Positions 1 through 7,190 of a stretch of 15,530 nt of DNA are shown here, one piece after another (positions within the stretch are counted from its first letter, which is position 1; every line of letters begins with the position of its first letter). The notes beneath the pieces were generated by a model, which saw only the letters and a list, made by a program, of their open reading frames with translations, was not told the DNA's origin and did no database searches. The stretch lies in assembly GCA_041725875.1 (NCBI GenBank), contig JBGRQB010000099.1:1-15530 (forward strand), in the 5' to 3' direction. Source of the DNA: JBGRQB01 sp041725875 (GTDB lineage Bacteria > Bacteroidota > Ignavibacteria > Ignavibacteriales > Melioribacteraceae). The position numbers and the translations under genes were made by a program.

Positions 1-1
1 C

Positions 2-850
2 TTAAAACATTAGCATACTCGTATGGAAAAAGAAGAAGACCGCACAAATCATATTATAAGAACCAAAGCTCAAACCGGACCTGCATATTTAACTTATCCA
101 AAGCGTGCTTTAATTGATTCAACCGTTGAAGAGATTAAAACCGGTAAACCACTTTTTAATTTTACAGATGAAGAAGATGTAAAACATATTGTCTGGGAAG
201 TACCTGAAAATTTAAACGAAACTTTGATTGATGAATTTTCAAAGTTAAAACATTTATATATTGCCGATGGTCATCACAGAAGTGCTTCGGCTGCAAACGT
301 GAGAAAAAAACTGGATCTGCCAAAAGATCATCCCGGTAATTATTTTCTTGGTGTTGCATTCCCTGAAAACCAGCTCGATCTTGGTTCCTGCAACAGATTA
401 ATTTTATCCGGAAACGGAATAAAACCAATCGATTTTATAAACGGATTATCAGAGAATTTTAATGTAGAGATTCTTGTAGAACCAAATATCCGGGGAATAA
501 AAATATATATGGATTCATGTTAACATCCACACAAACCGAATGAATTATTCGGTAACAAAGCAGTTGAACATCTGGATACATATATAGTTCAGGAACTGAT
601 CTTTAAATCAATACTTGGAATTGAAAACCCGAGAACTTCTGATCAACTTGATTATATCAGAAATAATAAAGGAACAAAAATTCTGGAAGAAAAGGTTAAT
701 TCCGGCAATGCTTTTGCAGCAATTACAGTTGAACCGGTTACACTGGAAACAGTTATGGAAATAGCAGAATCGGGTGAAGTAATGCCTCCAAAATCTACCT
801 GGTTTTTCCCTAAAATGAGGGATGGATTACTTATCCACGAAATTGAATAG
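2..850 (+). pseudogene. DUF1015 (COG4198) family protein, 5'-truncated by window edge, two internal stops
   Basis: One reading frame carries DUF1015 hallmarks along its whole length: EDRTNHI and TGPAYLTY near the start, IADGHHRSASA in the middle, and at the C-terminus ILGIENPRT followed by MPPKSTWFFPKMRDGLLIHE. The frame is interrupted by TAG at 11-13, where the family normally has Glu in a KHEHTR-like motif, and by TAA at 521-523, just after a KIYMD segment. The frame is the same on both sides of each stop, so these are point mutations rather than indels. The usual length is about 400 residues; roughly the first quarter to third lies outside the window. Reinitiation at ATG 23 could give only a 166-residue fragment. 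The biochemical function of DUF1015 proteins is not established as far as I know; some sit near serine-biosynthesis genes (from memory). A decaying copy is the best reading; sequencing error is the alternative. Confidence 0.85.
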
Positions 851-884
851 TTTGTCTGCTCACTTCCCGAAACACACAAACTGT

Positions 885-1066
885 TTGCTATAGGCCGGTC
901 TCCTGACTCTCGCTAAACAAAATCGCCTTCCCATTGTATAAAATTTCTAATCCTGACCTGCTCAGGATTTTTCTTTATTTAACAGTGGCATATTGATTTT
1001 GCATTTTCACGATTACAGTTGCGGGTACAGTCACGGATTTTCACCGTATTCCCGTTACCTAAAATA
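885..1066 (-). ncRNA. Cobalamin (B12) riboswitch aptamer, minus strand
   Basis: Read on the minus strand, this stretch has the conserved cobalamin riboswitch core in order. The GGTGAAAATCC segment running into GACTGTACCCGC lies at 1045-1021, GCCACTG at 989-983, GGGAAGGC at about 932-925, and the B12-box-like GAGAGTCAGGAGACCGGCC at 911-893. The closing stem P1 can form between TAGG near 1063 and CCTA near 892. A variable hairpin (8 bp, 5-nt loop) sits at 949-969, between GCCACTG and GGGAAGGC. Just downstream on the minus strand, AGTTTGT and ACAAACT (about 882 to 849) can form a stem around a 20-nt loop containing CGGGAAG, a candidate for the kissing/expression-platform hairpin. The family senses adenosyl- or methylcobalamin and usually controls B12 uptake or B12-independent isoenzymes. 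Here no minus-strand gene follows inside the window. Confidence 0.92.
949..979 (+). terminator. Candidate plus-strand terminator for the DUF1015 remnant, shared with a riboswitch stem
   Basis: AATCCTGA / TCAGGATT form a perfect 8-bp stem with loop CCTGC, followed on the plus strand by TTTCTTTATTT. The position, about 100 nt after the DUF1015 stop, suits a Rho-independent terminator. The same inverted repeat is the variable stem of the minus-strand cobalamin riboswitch, so either role or both are possible. Confidence 0.5.
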
Positions 1067-1088
1067 AACAAAGAACAAAATTTCTTCA

Positions 1089-1119
1089 CAAAGTTAGCCA
1101 ATCTTACAATCATTACAAA
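1089..1119 (-). promoter_or_regulatory. Bacteroidota-type promoter for the B12 riboswitch
   Basis: On the minus strand, TTTG (1119-1116) is followed after exactly 19 nt by TAACTTTG (1096-1089). This matches the Bacteroidota housekeeping promoter (-33 TTTG or TTG, -7 TAnnTTTG). Transcription would start near 1082, about 15-20 nt upstream of the aptamer, so the riboswitch has a plausible promoter of its own. Confidence 0.7.
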
Positions 1120-1204
1120 CTACTATTTTTGCTTTTAATACCACATTTCAAATATTTGTTTTGATTTCACTGAAAAATCAAATAAATTTTGGCACCAGTT
1201 TAAA

Positions 1205-1209
1205 AGGAG
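1205..1209 (+). promoter_or_regulatory. Shine-Dalgarno site of arsM
   Basis: AGGAG lies 5 nt before ATG 1215 and decides the start. An upstream in-frame ATG at 1161 would add 18 residues but has no such site and would precede the conserved N-terminus. Confidence 0.8.
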
Positions 1210-1214
1210 AAAAA

Positions 1215-2276
1215 ATGGATAAAAACATACATATAGAAGTACAAGATTATTACGGAAAAGTACTTAACAAAAACAGCGACTTACAAACAAACGCCTGCTG
1301 TACTTCCGATTCTGTTCCAGATTATCTGAAACCGGTTCTTGCAAAAATTCATCCCGAGGTAATGGAAAAATATTATGGCTGCGGACTTGTAGCACCTGAG
1401 CTTCTTGAAGGAAAGAAAATTCTGGATCTGGGAAGCGGTTCAGGAAGAGATGTTTATGCACTTGCCCAGCTTGTTGGTGAAAATGGCGAAGTTGTGGGCG
1501 TTGATATGACAGATGAACAACTTGAAATTGCAAATAAACATATCGAGTATCACAAAGAAAAATTTGGATATAAAAAGAGCAATGTTCGTTTTGTAAAAGG
1601 ATACATTGAAAAACTTGATGAACTCGGATTTGAAGAAAATTATTTTGATATTATTATCTCAAACTGCGTAATTAATCTTTCGCCTGATAAACCGGCTGTT
1701 TTTAATGCTGCATTTAAACTCTTGAAGCCGGGCGGAGAAATGTATTTTTCAGATGTTTATTCAGAAAGAAGAATTCCTGAAGAATTAATTAAAGATCCTG
1801 TTTTATATGGAGAATGTTTAAGCGGCGCTCTTTACTGGAACGACTTCCTGAGAGTTGCAAAAAAAGCAGGTTTTGAAGATCCGCGACTTGTTACTCATAA
1901 CCACCTTACAATAAATAACCCTGCAATTGAAAAGAAAGTCGGGAATTATAAATTTTACTCCGCCACTTACAGATTATTCAAAATTGCCGGACTCGAATCA
2001 GCTTGCGAAGATTATGGTCAGGCAGTAATTTATAAAGGAACAATTCCGGGTCACGAATTTGAGTTTGAGTTGGACGGGCATCACCTGATTGAAAAAGGAA
2101 AAGTATTTCTTGTGTGCGGAAACACATACAGAATGTTAAACGAAACCCGTTTTAAAGATCATTTTGAGTTTATTGGAAACTGGGATACACATTACGGTAT
2201 TTTTTCCGATTGTGGCGACGGGAGTCCCTTTACAGACGGGAAGGAGGAAACCGCTGAATCTTCCGGCTGCTGTTAA
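1215..2276 (+). CDS. arsM: Arsenite S-adenosylmethionine methyltransferase ArsM
   Basis: A 353-residue cytosolic SAM-dependent methyltransferase that would methylate As(III) to methylated, partly volatile arsenicals. The Rossmann motif I DLGSGSGRD is at residues 71-79, the acidic ribose-binding region VVGVDMTD at 93-100, and the post-motif LLKPGGEMYFSD at 169-180. The conserved arsenic-binding cysteines of ArsM are present: Cys56 (YYGCGLV), Cys151 (SNCVINL) and Cys201 (GECLSGALY). There is also a vicinal pair Cys28-Cys29 and a C-terminal SGCC tail (352-353). The chosen start at 1215 has a strong Shine-Dalgarno site. No arsR, arsB or other ars gene is nearby, so it appears to be a stand-alone detoxification gene. 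It is divergent from the B12 riboswitch and converges on trmB. Substrate identity is inferred from the family signature, and the call is firm. Confidence 0.93.
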   Translation: MDKNIHIEVQDYYGKVLNKNSDLQTNACCTSDSVPDYLKPVLAKIHPEVMEKYYGCGLVAPELLEGKKILDLGSGSGRDVYALAQLVGENGEVVGVDMTDEQLEIANKHIEYHKEKFGYKKSNVRFVKGYIEKLDELGFEENYFDIIISNCVINLSPDKPAVFNAAFKLLKPGGEMYFSDVYSERRIPEELIKDPVLYGECLSGALYWNDFLRVAKKAGFEDPRLVTHNHLTINNPAIEKKVGNYKFYSATYRLFKIAGLESACEDYGQAVIYKGTIPGHEFEFELDGHHLIEKGKVFLVCGNTYRMLNETRFKDHFEFIGNWDTHYGIFSDCGDGSPFTDGKEETAESSGCC

Positions 2277-2283
2277 AAGTTTA

Positions 2284-2320
2284 AACTGGCAAACCAGTTG
2301 GTTTGTCAGTTCTCTTTTGT
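2284..2320. terminator. Bidirectional hairpin terminator between arsM and trmB
   Basis: AACTGGCAAACC pairs with GGTTTGTCAGTT over 12 bp (one G-T wobble) around the loop AGTT (2296-2299). CTCTTTT follows on the plus strand and TTTAAACTTTT on the minus strand. It lies 7 nt after the arsM stop, and the trmB stop codon (2308-2306) falls inside its right arm, so it probably terminates both convergent genes. Confidence 0.8.
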
Positions 2321-2962
2321 AAAACCAAATTTTATATATTTTATTGTTTTCCCGTCTGCAATGTGCTGTTTTTCATACTTTGTTTTAATCTCTTTGTCAA
2401 AACCTTCGAACTCGGTGTTGTAAATATCTGCTATATTCTGATAAACAATCACATCATCTCTTTCGGAAAGAACTTCACATCCATATTCATACAGACCGTC
2501 ATCATCTGTCTTAAAATTAACAATTCCGTCAGAAACTAAAATTTTCTTATATATTTCAAGATATGGAGGCGCAATTAATCTGCGGTTTATTGTTTTCTTT
2601 TTCGGGAAAGGATCGGAAAAAGGAACCCACAGTTCCTGAAATTTTAATTCCTGAAATTTTTCAGTCAGGTAAAAAGCATCCATCATAAGAAAGCATACAT
2701 TTTTCAGCTCATTTTCTTTAGAATATCTGGAAGCAGTAAAAATGCGAGCGCCTTTAAGATCCAGACCCACATAGTTTATGTCAGGATTTTTTTTAGCAAG
2801 ATTAATTGAATAATCTCCTTCACCGCACCCTATTTCGAGAATGATCGGGTTATCATTTCCAAAATATTCTCTTATCTCTTTTTCGAGATTTTCCGTTTCA
2901 TCTGTAAATACATTAAACAGATTTTTTACTTCTTCCAGTTTTTTACTTTTGCTTCTAGCCAT
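2306..2962 (-). CDS. trmB: tRNA (guanine-N7-)-methyltransferase TrmB
   Basis: A 218-residue cytosolic SAM-dependent enzyme forming m7G at position 46 of tRNA. SAM motif EIGCGEGDYSINLA is at residues 43-56, YVGLDLKGAR at 64-73, the family signature FSDPFPKKK at 115-123 (commonly FPDPWPKKR) with NRRLI at 126-130, the acidic FKTDDDGLYEYG at 150-161, and the C-terminal TEFEGFDKEIKTKYEKQ at 183-199. Length is normal. Residues 102-111 contain a pentapeptide tandem KFQELKFQEL, encoded by a near-perfect 15-nt duplication, just before the signature. No strong Shine-Dalgarno precedes ATG 2962. The 3' end overlaps the shared terminator with arsM. It looks monocistronic, as a terminator separates it from the upstream operon. 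Confidence 0.95.
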   Translation of the reverse strand: MARSKSKKLEEVKNLFNVFTDETENLEKEIREYFGNDNPIILEIGCGEGDYSINLAKKNPDINYVGLDLKGARIFTASRYSKENELKNVCFLMMDAFYLTEKFQELKFQELWVPFSDPFPKKKTINRRLIAPPYLEIYKKILVSDGIVNFKTDDDGLYEYGCEVLSERDDVIVYQNIADIYNTEFEGFDKEIKTKYEKQHIADGKTIKYIKFGFTKEN

Positions 2963-2993
2963 CTGATAAATTATCCAAAATTAAAATCAGATG

Positions 2994-3024
2994 CAAAAAT
3001 AAACATTTCCGGGAAATTCTCATA
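2994..3024 (-). promoter_or_regulatory. Candidate trmB promoter
   Basis: On the minus strand TATG (3024-3021), one mismatch from TTTG, is followed after 19 nt by TATTTTTG (3001-2994), a full match to TAnnTTTG. It starts transcription about 25 nt ahead of the trmB ATG, downstream of the preceding operon's terminator. Confidence 0.5.
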
Positions 3025-3030
3025 TTGAAA

Positions 3031-3060
3031 ACGGCACCAGTTTAAGTGCCGTTTTTTGAT
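3031..3060 (-). terminator. Rho-independent terminator after the DinB-family gene
   Basis: ACGGCAC and GTGCCGT form a strong stem, extended by flanking A/T pairs, around the loop CAGTTTAA. It sits just downstream of the DinB-family stop at 3064. The T-tract is stronger on the plus strand (six Ts) but TTTT follows on the minus strand too. It insulates the operon from trmB. Confidence 0.8.
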
Positions 3061-3063
3061 TTT

Positions 3064-3582
3064 TTATTTGAAACGTTTTAAGAGTCGGGTAACAAGAGCA
3101 AGATGATGATCGTCGTGTTCTGCCACAAAAAATGCCAGATCGATAATTCGGATTGGAGTTTTTAATCTGGGATGAAGTGCAGACATTTCAATCTGTCCAT
3201 CTGAGACTAATTCAAGTTTTTCAACCAGACGATTTCTTCTGATCTGAAACGGAATAAGAAGCTCACTAACGTCTTTTTCATTATGATCTGCATCGTCGGT
3301 AATTTTATTTGTCAGATCAACTTCTGTGAGAAATTCTTTTCCTTCGAGAATATCTTCCAGACGCACTTTCCAGATATTTTCCACATCAAACAGGTGTCCG
3401 ATATTTTCCTGAATAGTCCATTCATCGGAAATACGTTTTGTAAGAAACTCCGGATTTAATCTTCTGAGTCGATCATCAATTCTTGCAGGTGTTCCCCGCA
3501 ATCGTTCTACAATTAGCGGAAAAGTTTTCACTTCAATATCAAATGAAAATTTTCTGTCAAACCATTTCTGTTTAAGTTCCAA
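3064..3582 (-). CDS. DinB-superfamily putative metal-dependent protein
   Basis: A 172-residue predicted four-helix-bundle protein of the DinB/YfiT-like superfamily. The family's metal-binding histidines are placed as expected: His63 in IQENIGHLFDVE, and His156 with His160 in AEHDDHH near the C-terminus. TIQENIGHL is a typical DinB family motif. Such proteins are often stress-induced or act as small thiol-dependent transferases; no substrate can be read from this sequence. It begins with TTG at 3582, supported by AGGAG 8 nt upstream. It follows the phosphatase gene by 18 nt on the same strand and so is probably co-transcribed with it, ending at the hairpin near 3031-3060. Confidence 0.85.
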   Translation of the reverse strand: MELKQKWFDRKFSFDIEVKTFPLIVERLRGTPARIDDRLRRLNPEFLTKRISDEWTIQENIGHLFDVENIWKVRLEDILEGKEFLTEVDLTNKITDDADHNEKDVSELLIPFQIRRNRLVEKLELVSDGQIEMSALHPRLKTPIRIIDLAFFVAEHDDHHLALVTRLLKRFK

Positions 3583-3590
3583 GAGACTTT

Positions 3591-3595
3591 CTCCT
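3591..3595 (-). promoter_or_regulatory. Shine-Dalgarno site fixing a TTG start
   Basis: AGGAG (minus strand) lies 8 nt before TTG 3582-3580 and supports that non-ATG start for the DinB-family gene. Confidence 0.7.
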
Positions 3596-3600
3596 GTTTA

Positions 3601-4752
3601 TTAAAATTTTTCTCTGTTGTTAAACAAATCAATTCTGGTAAGTTTATCTTTTTCAATCAAAACTCCCCAGCTGATATTTTCAGGATCTGCAATTACATGA
3701 TCGGCAGTATGTTTAACATCAACAGCAATTATTTTTCTGTTGTAGTGGGCTTCCGGCTTGTCGAAAATTGTGTGTCCCACATAAACCTGCTTTCCTTTAA
3801 AATGAGCAAGAACTTTGTTTACTTCTTCGTCAGTTGCTTTTTTGTATCTCTTTTTGGAAGCCATAAAATATCCGCGGTACCACATTGGTCCGAAACTTCC
3901 GGCCAGAAGTTTTAATGTTTTATCAGATTCTCTTCTGTGACTGATATACATTAAGTCTCTCATTTTATCGTTGATTTCATCAATATTCAAGCCTGTTTCA
4001 GCCAACTTTGGTGAGAGTCCGCCGTGAACAAATATTTTTTCACCAATTTTCACAATTGAATTTTTTGTGCGAAGCCATCTGCCAAGCTCAGTATCAACAC
4101 CAAAAAGCTCTCTGTAGGTAATTCCCATTGCTTCGGGAACAACATTATATTTATCTTCAATATATCTTAAATCGCCGCGGAGGTTCATCATATCGTGATT
4201 TCCGAACATTGTGTGAACAAATCCGCTTGATTTTTTTGCCTGCTCTTCCAATGAATAAAGAAGCCACAAACATTCTGTTACGTGAATTCCACGATCAAAA
4301 ATATCGCCTATTACAACCAGATGACCATTTCCAAAACTCCAGTTAAGTTTTTCATCAATAACTCCGGCGTGTTTAAGCATTTGAGTAAATGATGCAAAAT
4401 TTCCTTCGATATCGGAAATGGCAAAAATCTTATCAGATGCTTCATATTCAGATTTTGGAGTTTCAAGTTTTGATTTTAACTTAAAAGAAAACTCAGCCGG
4501 TTTGTATCCTGCTTTTTTGCAATTCAGAGTTATATTATCTTTTTCATCTTTTGTTAAAACTGTTTCAGTTACTTTAATTTTATCACCGTCAGGCACACAG
4601 TTTTTAACTATAATTTTATCGCCTTTGTAAAAAACATAAGGTCCGTCAGTTAAATTGCCTTCTTTAAAACCTTCACGATTTTGAGCAAAAACGAGTGACG
4701 CAGTTACAAAAAGGAGTAACCATAATTTTATAATAAGAGTTTTCTTCTGCAT
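3601..4752 (-). CDS. Secreted Shewanella-like PPP-family metallophosphatase
   Basis: A 383-residue exported phosphatase. A signal peptide spans residues 1-23 (KKT, hydrophobic core, VFAQ). An N-terminal region (24-105) without a recognised domain precedes the calcineurin-like phosphoesterase domain. The metal-site motifs appear in order: SDIEGNF at 113-119, GDIFDRG at 149-155, GNHDMMNLRGD at 184-194, VHGGLSP at 242-248 and GHT at 326-328. This set and order match the Shewanella-like (Shelph) branch of PPP phosphatases, in which phosphotyrosine activity has been shown for some members. The first motif has Glu116 where the classic GDxHG has the metal-ligand His; I believe related Bacteroidota proteins carry similar DIEG/DVEG forms. 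AAGGA (4763-4759) is the likely Shine-Dalgarno. It is 70 nt downstream of the nucleotidyltransferase-like gene and 18 nt upstream of the DinB-family gene. Substrate unknown. Confidence 0.87.
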   Translation of the reverse strand: MQKKTLIIKLWLLLFVTASLVFAQNREGFKEGNLTDGPYVFYKGDKIIVKNCVPDGDKIKVTETVLTKDEKDNITLNCKKAGYKPAEFSFKLKSKLETPKSEYEASDKIFAISDIEGNFASFTQMLKHAGVIDEKLNWSFGNGHLVVIGDIFDRGIHVTECLWLLYSLEEQAKKSSGFVHTMFGNHDMMNLRGDLRYIEDKYNVVPEAMGITYRELFGVDTELGRWLRTKNSIVKIGEKIFVHGGLSPKLAETGLNIDEINDKMRDLMYISHRRESDKTLKLLAGSFGPMWYRGYFMASKKRYKKATDEEVNKVLAHFKGKQVYVGHTIFDKPEAHYNRKIIAVDVKHTADHVIADPENISWGVLIEKDKLTRIDLFNNREKF

Positions 4753-4822
4753 TTTTAGTCCTTTTCTGTTTTGTGTTTAACTATATATTAAACGCATTTA
4801 TTTCCAAATTACACAAATTGAA

Positions 4823-5389
4823 TTAAATATCGCATCCCACTTTCTTTTGCAGAAATGCGTTAAATTCTTCAATCGATTTTACATCTTCTTTAAAAATTGC
4901 TGCATAAAGTTCTTTGCTGGAATATTTTCTGTTATAATTAGATGAAGCTTTATTCTTTATTTCCAGAATAAGTTTTCTTTTTTCATCTGTCATCTGTTTT
5001 ATGATATTATCACAATATTCAACAGCTCCGTTAAAATGTTCTTTTGTAATTACCCATAAATCGAGTTTCCAGTCGCCAAACTGCATTCCCCAGTAAAGTG
5101 CTTCAAGAGGACGATTTTCCACAAATTTTACTCTGGTATTTCTGAAAAATCCGCCGTGCGGCTCAAGCATTTCTGCTAGTCTGCCTCCTAATTCATAAAA
5201 CTGTTTTACTGTCAGTTCCGGGTTATAAAGACTTATATCCAGATCGTATTTATACATTGTTTTCAGTATGTAGCTCCCTGTTAAAAGAACTTCTCCATAT
5301 TCATCCAGCAAATCATATAATCCGCGTTCATACAAAATTTTGTCAACTTCTTTTCTTAAATTTCCTTCTCGTTTTAGTAAATCAGTCAT
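4823..5389 (-). CDS. Uncharacterised nucleotidyltransferase-fold protein
   Basis: A 188-residue soluble protein with the minimal hallmarks of the polymerase-beta-like nucleotidyltransferase fold: Gly38-Ser39 (LTGSYILKTM), the Asp pair Asp49/Asp51 (KYDLDISLY), and a third carboxylate Asp110 in WKLDLWV. Together these could bind two metals and a nucleotide. The C-terminal third is helical and charged. I do not recognise a named family, and the acceptor (small molecule, RNA or protein) cannot be told. The ATG lies 22 nt after the ggt stop, so it is probably co-transcribed with ggt. No partner of the HEPN/MNT toxin-antitoxin type is adjacent, which argues against that role. Fold call moderately sure; function unknown. 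Confidence 0.7.
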   Translation of the reverse strand: MTDLLKREGNLRKEVDKILYERGLYDLLDEYGEVLLTGSYILKTMYKYDLDISLYNPELTVKQFYELGGRLAEMLEPHGGFFRNTRVKFVENRPLEALYWGMQFGDWKLDLWVITKEHFNGAVEYCDNIIKQMTDEKRKLILEIKNKASSNYNRKYSSKELYAAIFKEDVKSIEEFNAFLQKKVGCDI

Positions 5390-5411
5390 TCGTATTTTCC
5401 GTTAATATTTA

Positions 5412-7094
5412 TTAATATCCTGCTGCCTGGCCATCTTTTCGTGATTCGGATGCACCGTAGTAAACTTTATTTTTGGCATCAAACATAATTGCCTGATAAC
5501 CGCCGTATCCGCCGTTGTTAAATTGAATTTTATGTCCCCGTTTCATTAATTCTCTTATAACTTCATAAGAAAATCCGGTTTCCAGATGAACGGTTCCGCC
5601 ATTTTTCATTTTTGAACCTGTGGGTTGTGAGGAACCGGTGTGTAAAATTCTAGGTGCATCTCCTGCTTCCTGAAGATTCATTCCAAAATCGATAAGATTT
5701 ACAACAATCTGTGCGTGTCCCTGCGGCTGCATTCCGCCGCCCATTAACCCAAAACTGATAAAAGGTTTTCCATCTTTTGTTATAAATGCGGGAATAATTG
5801 TATGAAACGGTCTTTTCTTTGGTTCGTAAGAATTAAAATGATTTTCTTCCAAATTAAAAAGTTCTCCTCTGTTTTGAAGAACAAATCCTAATCCGGTAGG
5901 AGTCATACCAGAACCCATTCCGCGATAGTTGCTCTGGATAAGGGAAACCATATTTCCATCTTTATCTGCAACGGTCAGATAAATTGTGTCACCGTCATTT
6001 AATTCTCCGGCATCATATCTTCTTGCTGCTTTTTTACTGTTTATAAGTTTTCTTCTTTCATCTGCATATTTTTTTGAAATCAGTTTTTTAACGGGAATTT
6101 TATTAAATGCAGGATCTGCATAAAATTTTGCTCTGTCTTCAAACGCAAGTTTTTTTGCTTCAAGAAAATGATGAACATATTCCAGCGAACCAAAACCCAT
6201 TGAGCTGATGTCATAAGCTTCAAGAATATTCAGAATTTGCAGAGCTGCAATTCCTTGTCCGTTTGGAGGAAGTTCCCAAACATCATAACCTCGGTAGTTT
6301 GTTGAAACAGGTGTAACCCATTCTGATTTATGATTTGCAAGATCTGCATAAGATAAAAATCCGCCATTTTCTTTCATATATTTATCAATTGCTCTGGCAA
6401 TTTTGCCTTTGTAAAATTCATCTCTTCCGTTTTCTGCAATTAGCGACAATGTATTTGCAAGAAACGGATTTTTGAAAACCTCACCTTTTTTCGGCATTTT
6501 TCCTTCAGGCATATAAGTTTCTTTGAATCCGGGATATTTTCCCAAAATTTTTGCACTTCTGTTCATATAATATGCAATCAATTCTGTCACGGGAAATCCT
6601 TTTTCAGCGTAATTTATGGCGGGTTTCAAAATCTTTTTCATTGAGAGTGTTCCAAACTTTTTATGAAGTTCGAACCAGCCGTCAACACATCCCGGAACTG
6701 AAACAGGTAAAGGACCGTAAGCCGGAATTTTTTTCAAATTCTTTTTCTTAAAATATTCAATTGTAAGTGATTCGGGCGATCTTCCGCTGGCGTTTAAGCC
6801 ATATAGTTTTTCTGTTTTTGCATCCCAGACAATCGCAAAAAGATCGCCGCCAATTCCGTTTCCGGTTGGTTCTACCAGACCAAGAACTGCATTGGCTGCA
6901 ATTGCAGCATCAACAGCATTTCCGCCTTGTTTGAGAATATCGAGAGCAACCTGAGTTGCGAGCGGCTGACTGGTACAGGCCATTCCGTTTTGAGCAATTA
7001 CTTCGGATCTTGTTGCAAAGGTTCTTCCGGTTATTCTGTCCTGCCCAAAAACAACCGAAAGTAAAACAACTATGGATAGTACAATTTTCTTCAT
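5412..7094 (-). CDS. ggt: Secreted gamma-glutamyltransferase (GGT family)
   Basis: A 560-residue N-terminal-nucleophile hydrolase precursor that cleaves gamma-glutamyl bonds of glutathione and related compounds and transfers or hydrolyses the glutamyl group. A signal peptide covers about residues 1-17 (MKK plus hydrophobic core, VVFG). Family motifs: QPLATQVALDILKQGGNAVDAA (43-64), EPTGNGIGGDLFA (75-87), LPVSVPGCVDGW (129-140), and ELPPNGQGIAALQILNILE (274-292). The autoprocessing and catalytic Thr is most likely Thr370 in GDTIYLTVADKDGN, splitting a large chain from a small chain of 191 residues, both of normal size. MGGGMQPQGH (451-460) forms the substrate site of the diverged bacterial branch. 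AGGGGAG just before ATG 7094 is a strong ribosome-binding site. It lies 96 nt after the histidine kinase and heads a possible operon. The family is sure, exact substrate less so. Confidence 0.93.
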   Translation of the reverse strand: MKKIVLSIVVLLSVVFGQDRITGRTFATRSEVIAQNGMACTSQPLATQVALDILKQGGNAVDAAIAANAVLGLVEPTGNGIGGDLFAIVWDAKTEKLYGLNASGRSPESLTIEYFKKKNLKKIPAYGPLPVSVPGCVDGWFELHKKFGTLSMKKILKPAINYAEKGFPVTELIAYYMNRSAKILGKYPGFKETYMPEGKMPKKGEVFKNPFLANTLSLIAENGRDEFYKGKIARAIDKYMKENGGFLSYADLANHKSEWVTPVSTNYRGYDVWELPPNGQGIAALQILNILEAYDISSMGFGSLEYVHHFLEAKKLAFEDRAKFYADPAFNKIPVKKLISKKYADERRKLINSKKAARRYDAGELNDGDTIYLTVADKDGNMVSLIQSNYRGMGSGMTPTGLGFVLQNRGELFNLEENHFNSYEPKKRPFHTIIPAFITKDGKPFISFGLMGGGMQPQGHAQIVVNLIDFGMNLQEAGDAPRILHTGSSQPTGSKMKNGGTVHLETGFSYEVIRELMKRGHKIQFNNGGYGGYQAIMFDAKNKVYYGASESRKDGQAAGY

Positions 7095-7190
7095 TTTCTC
7101 CCCTGTGTAAAATGATTAATTGAAATGTACAAGACGGATTAATGTAATAAAGAATTGAGGTAATTTAAAGGGATAAGAATTGTTATTTCA

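Noticed and set aside
11..523. TAG and TAA in the DUF1015 frame as reassigned or read-through codons.
   Set aside because: All three stop codons end other genes in this window in the normal way and do not occur inside them.
652..879. A 75-codon minus-strand frame just downstream of the riboswitch as its regulated gene.
   Set aside because: It begins with TTG inside the putative platform hairpin, has no ribosome-binding site and mirrors the conserved DUF1015 C-terminus on the other strand.
1191..3045. A 13-nt identical string GGCACCAGTTTAA in the arsM leader (1191-1203) and in the terminator loop at 3033-3045.
   Set aside because: A few shared 13-mers are expected by chance in a 15.5-kb AT-biased window, and the arsM copy forms no matching hairpin.
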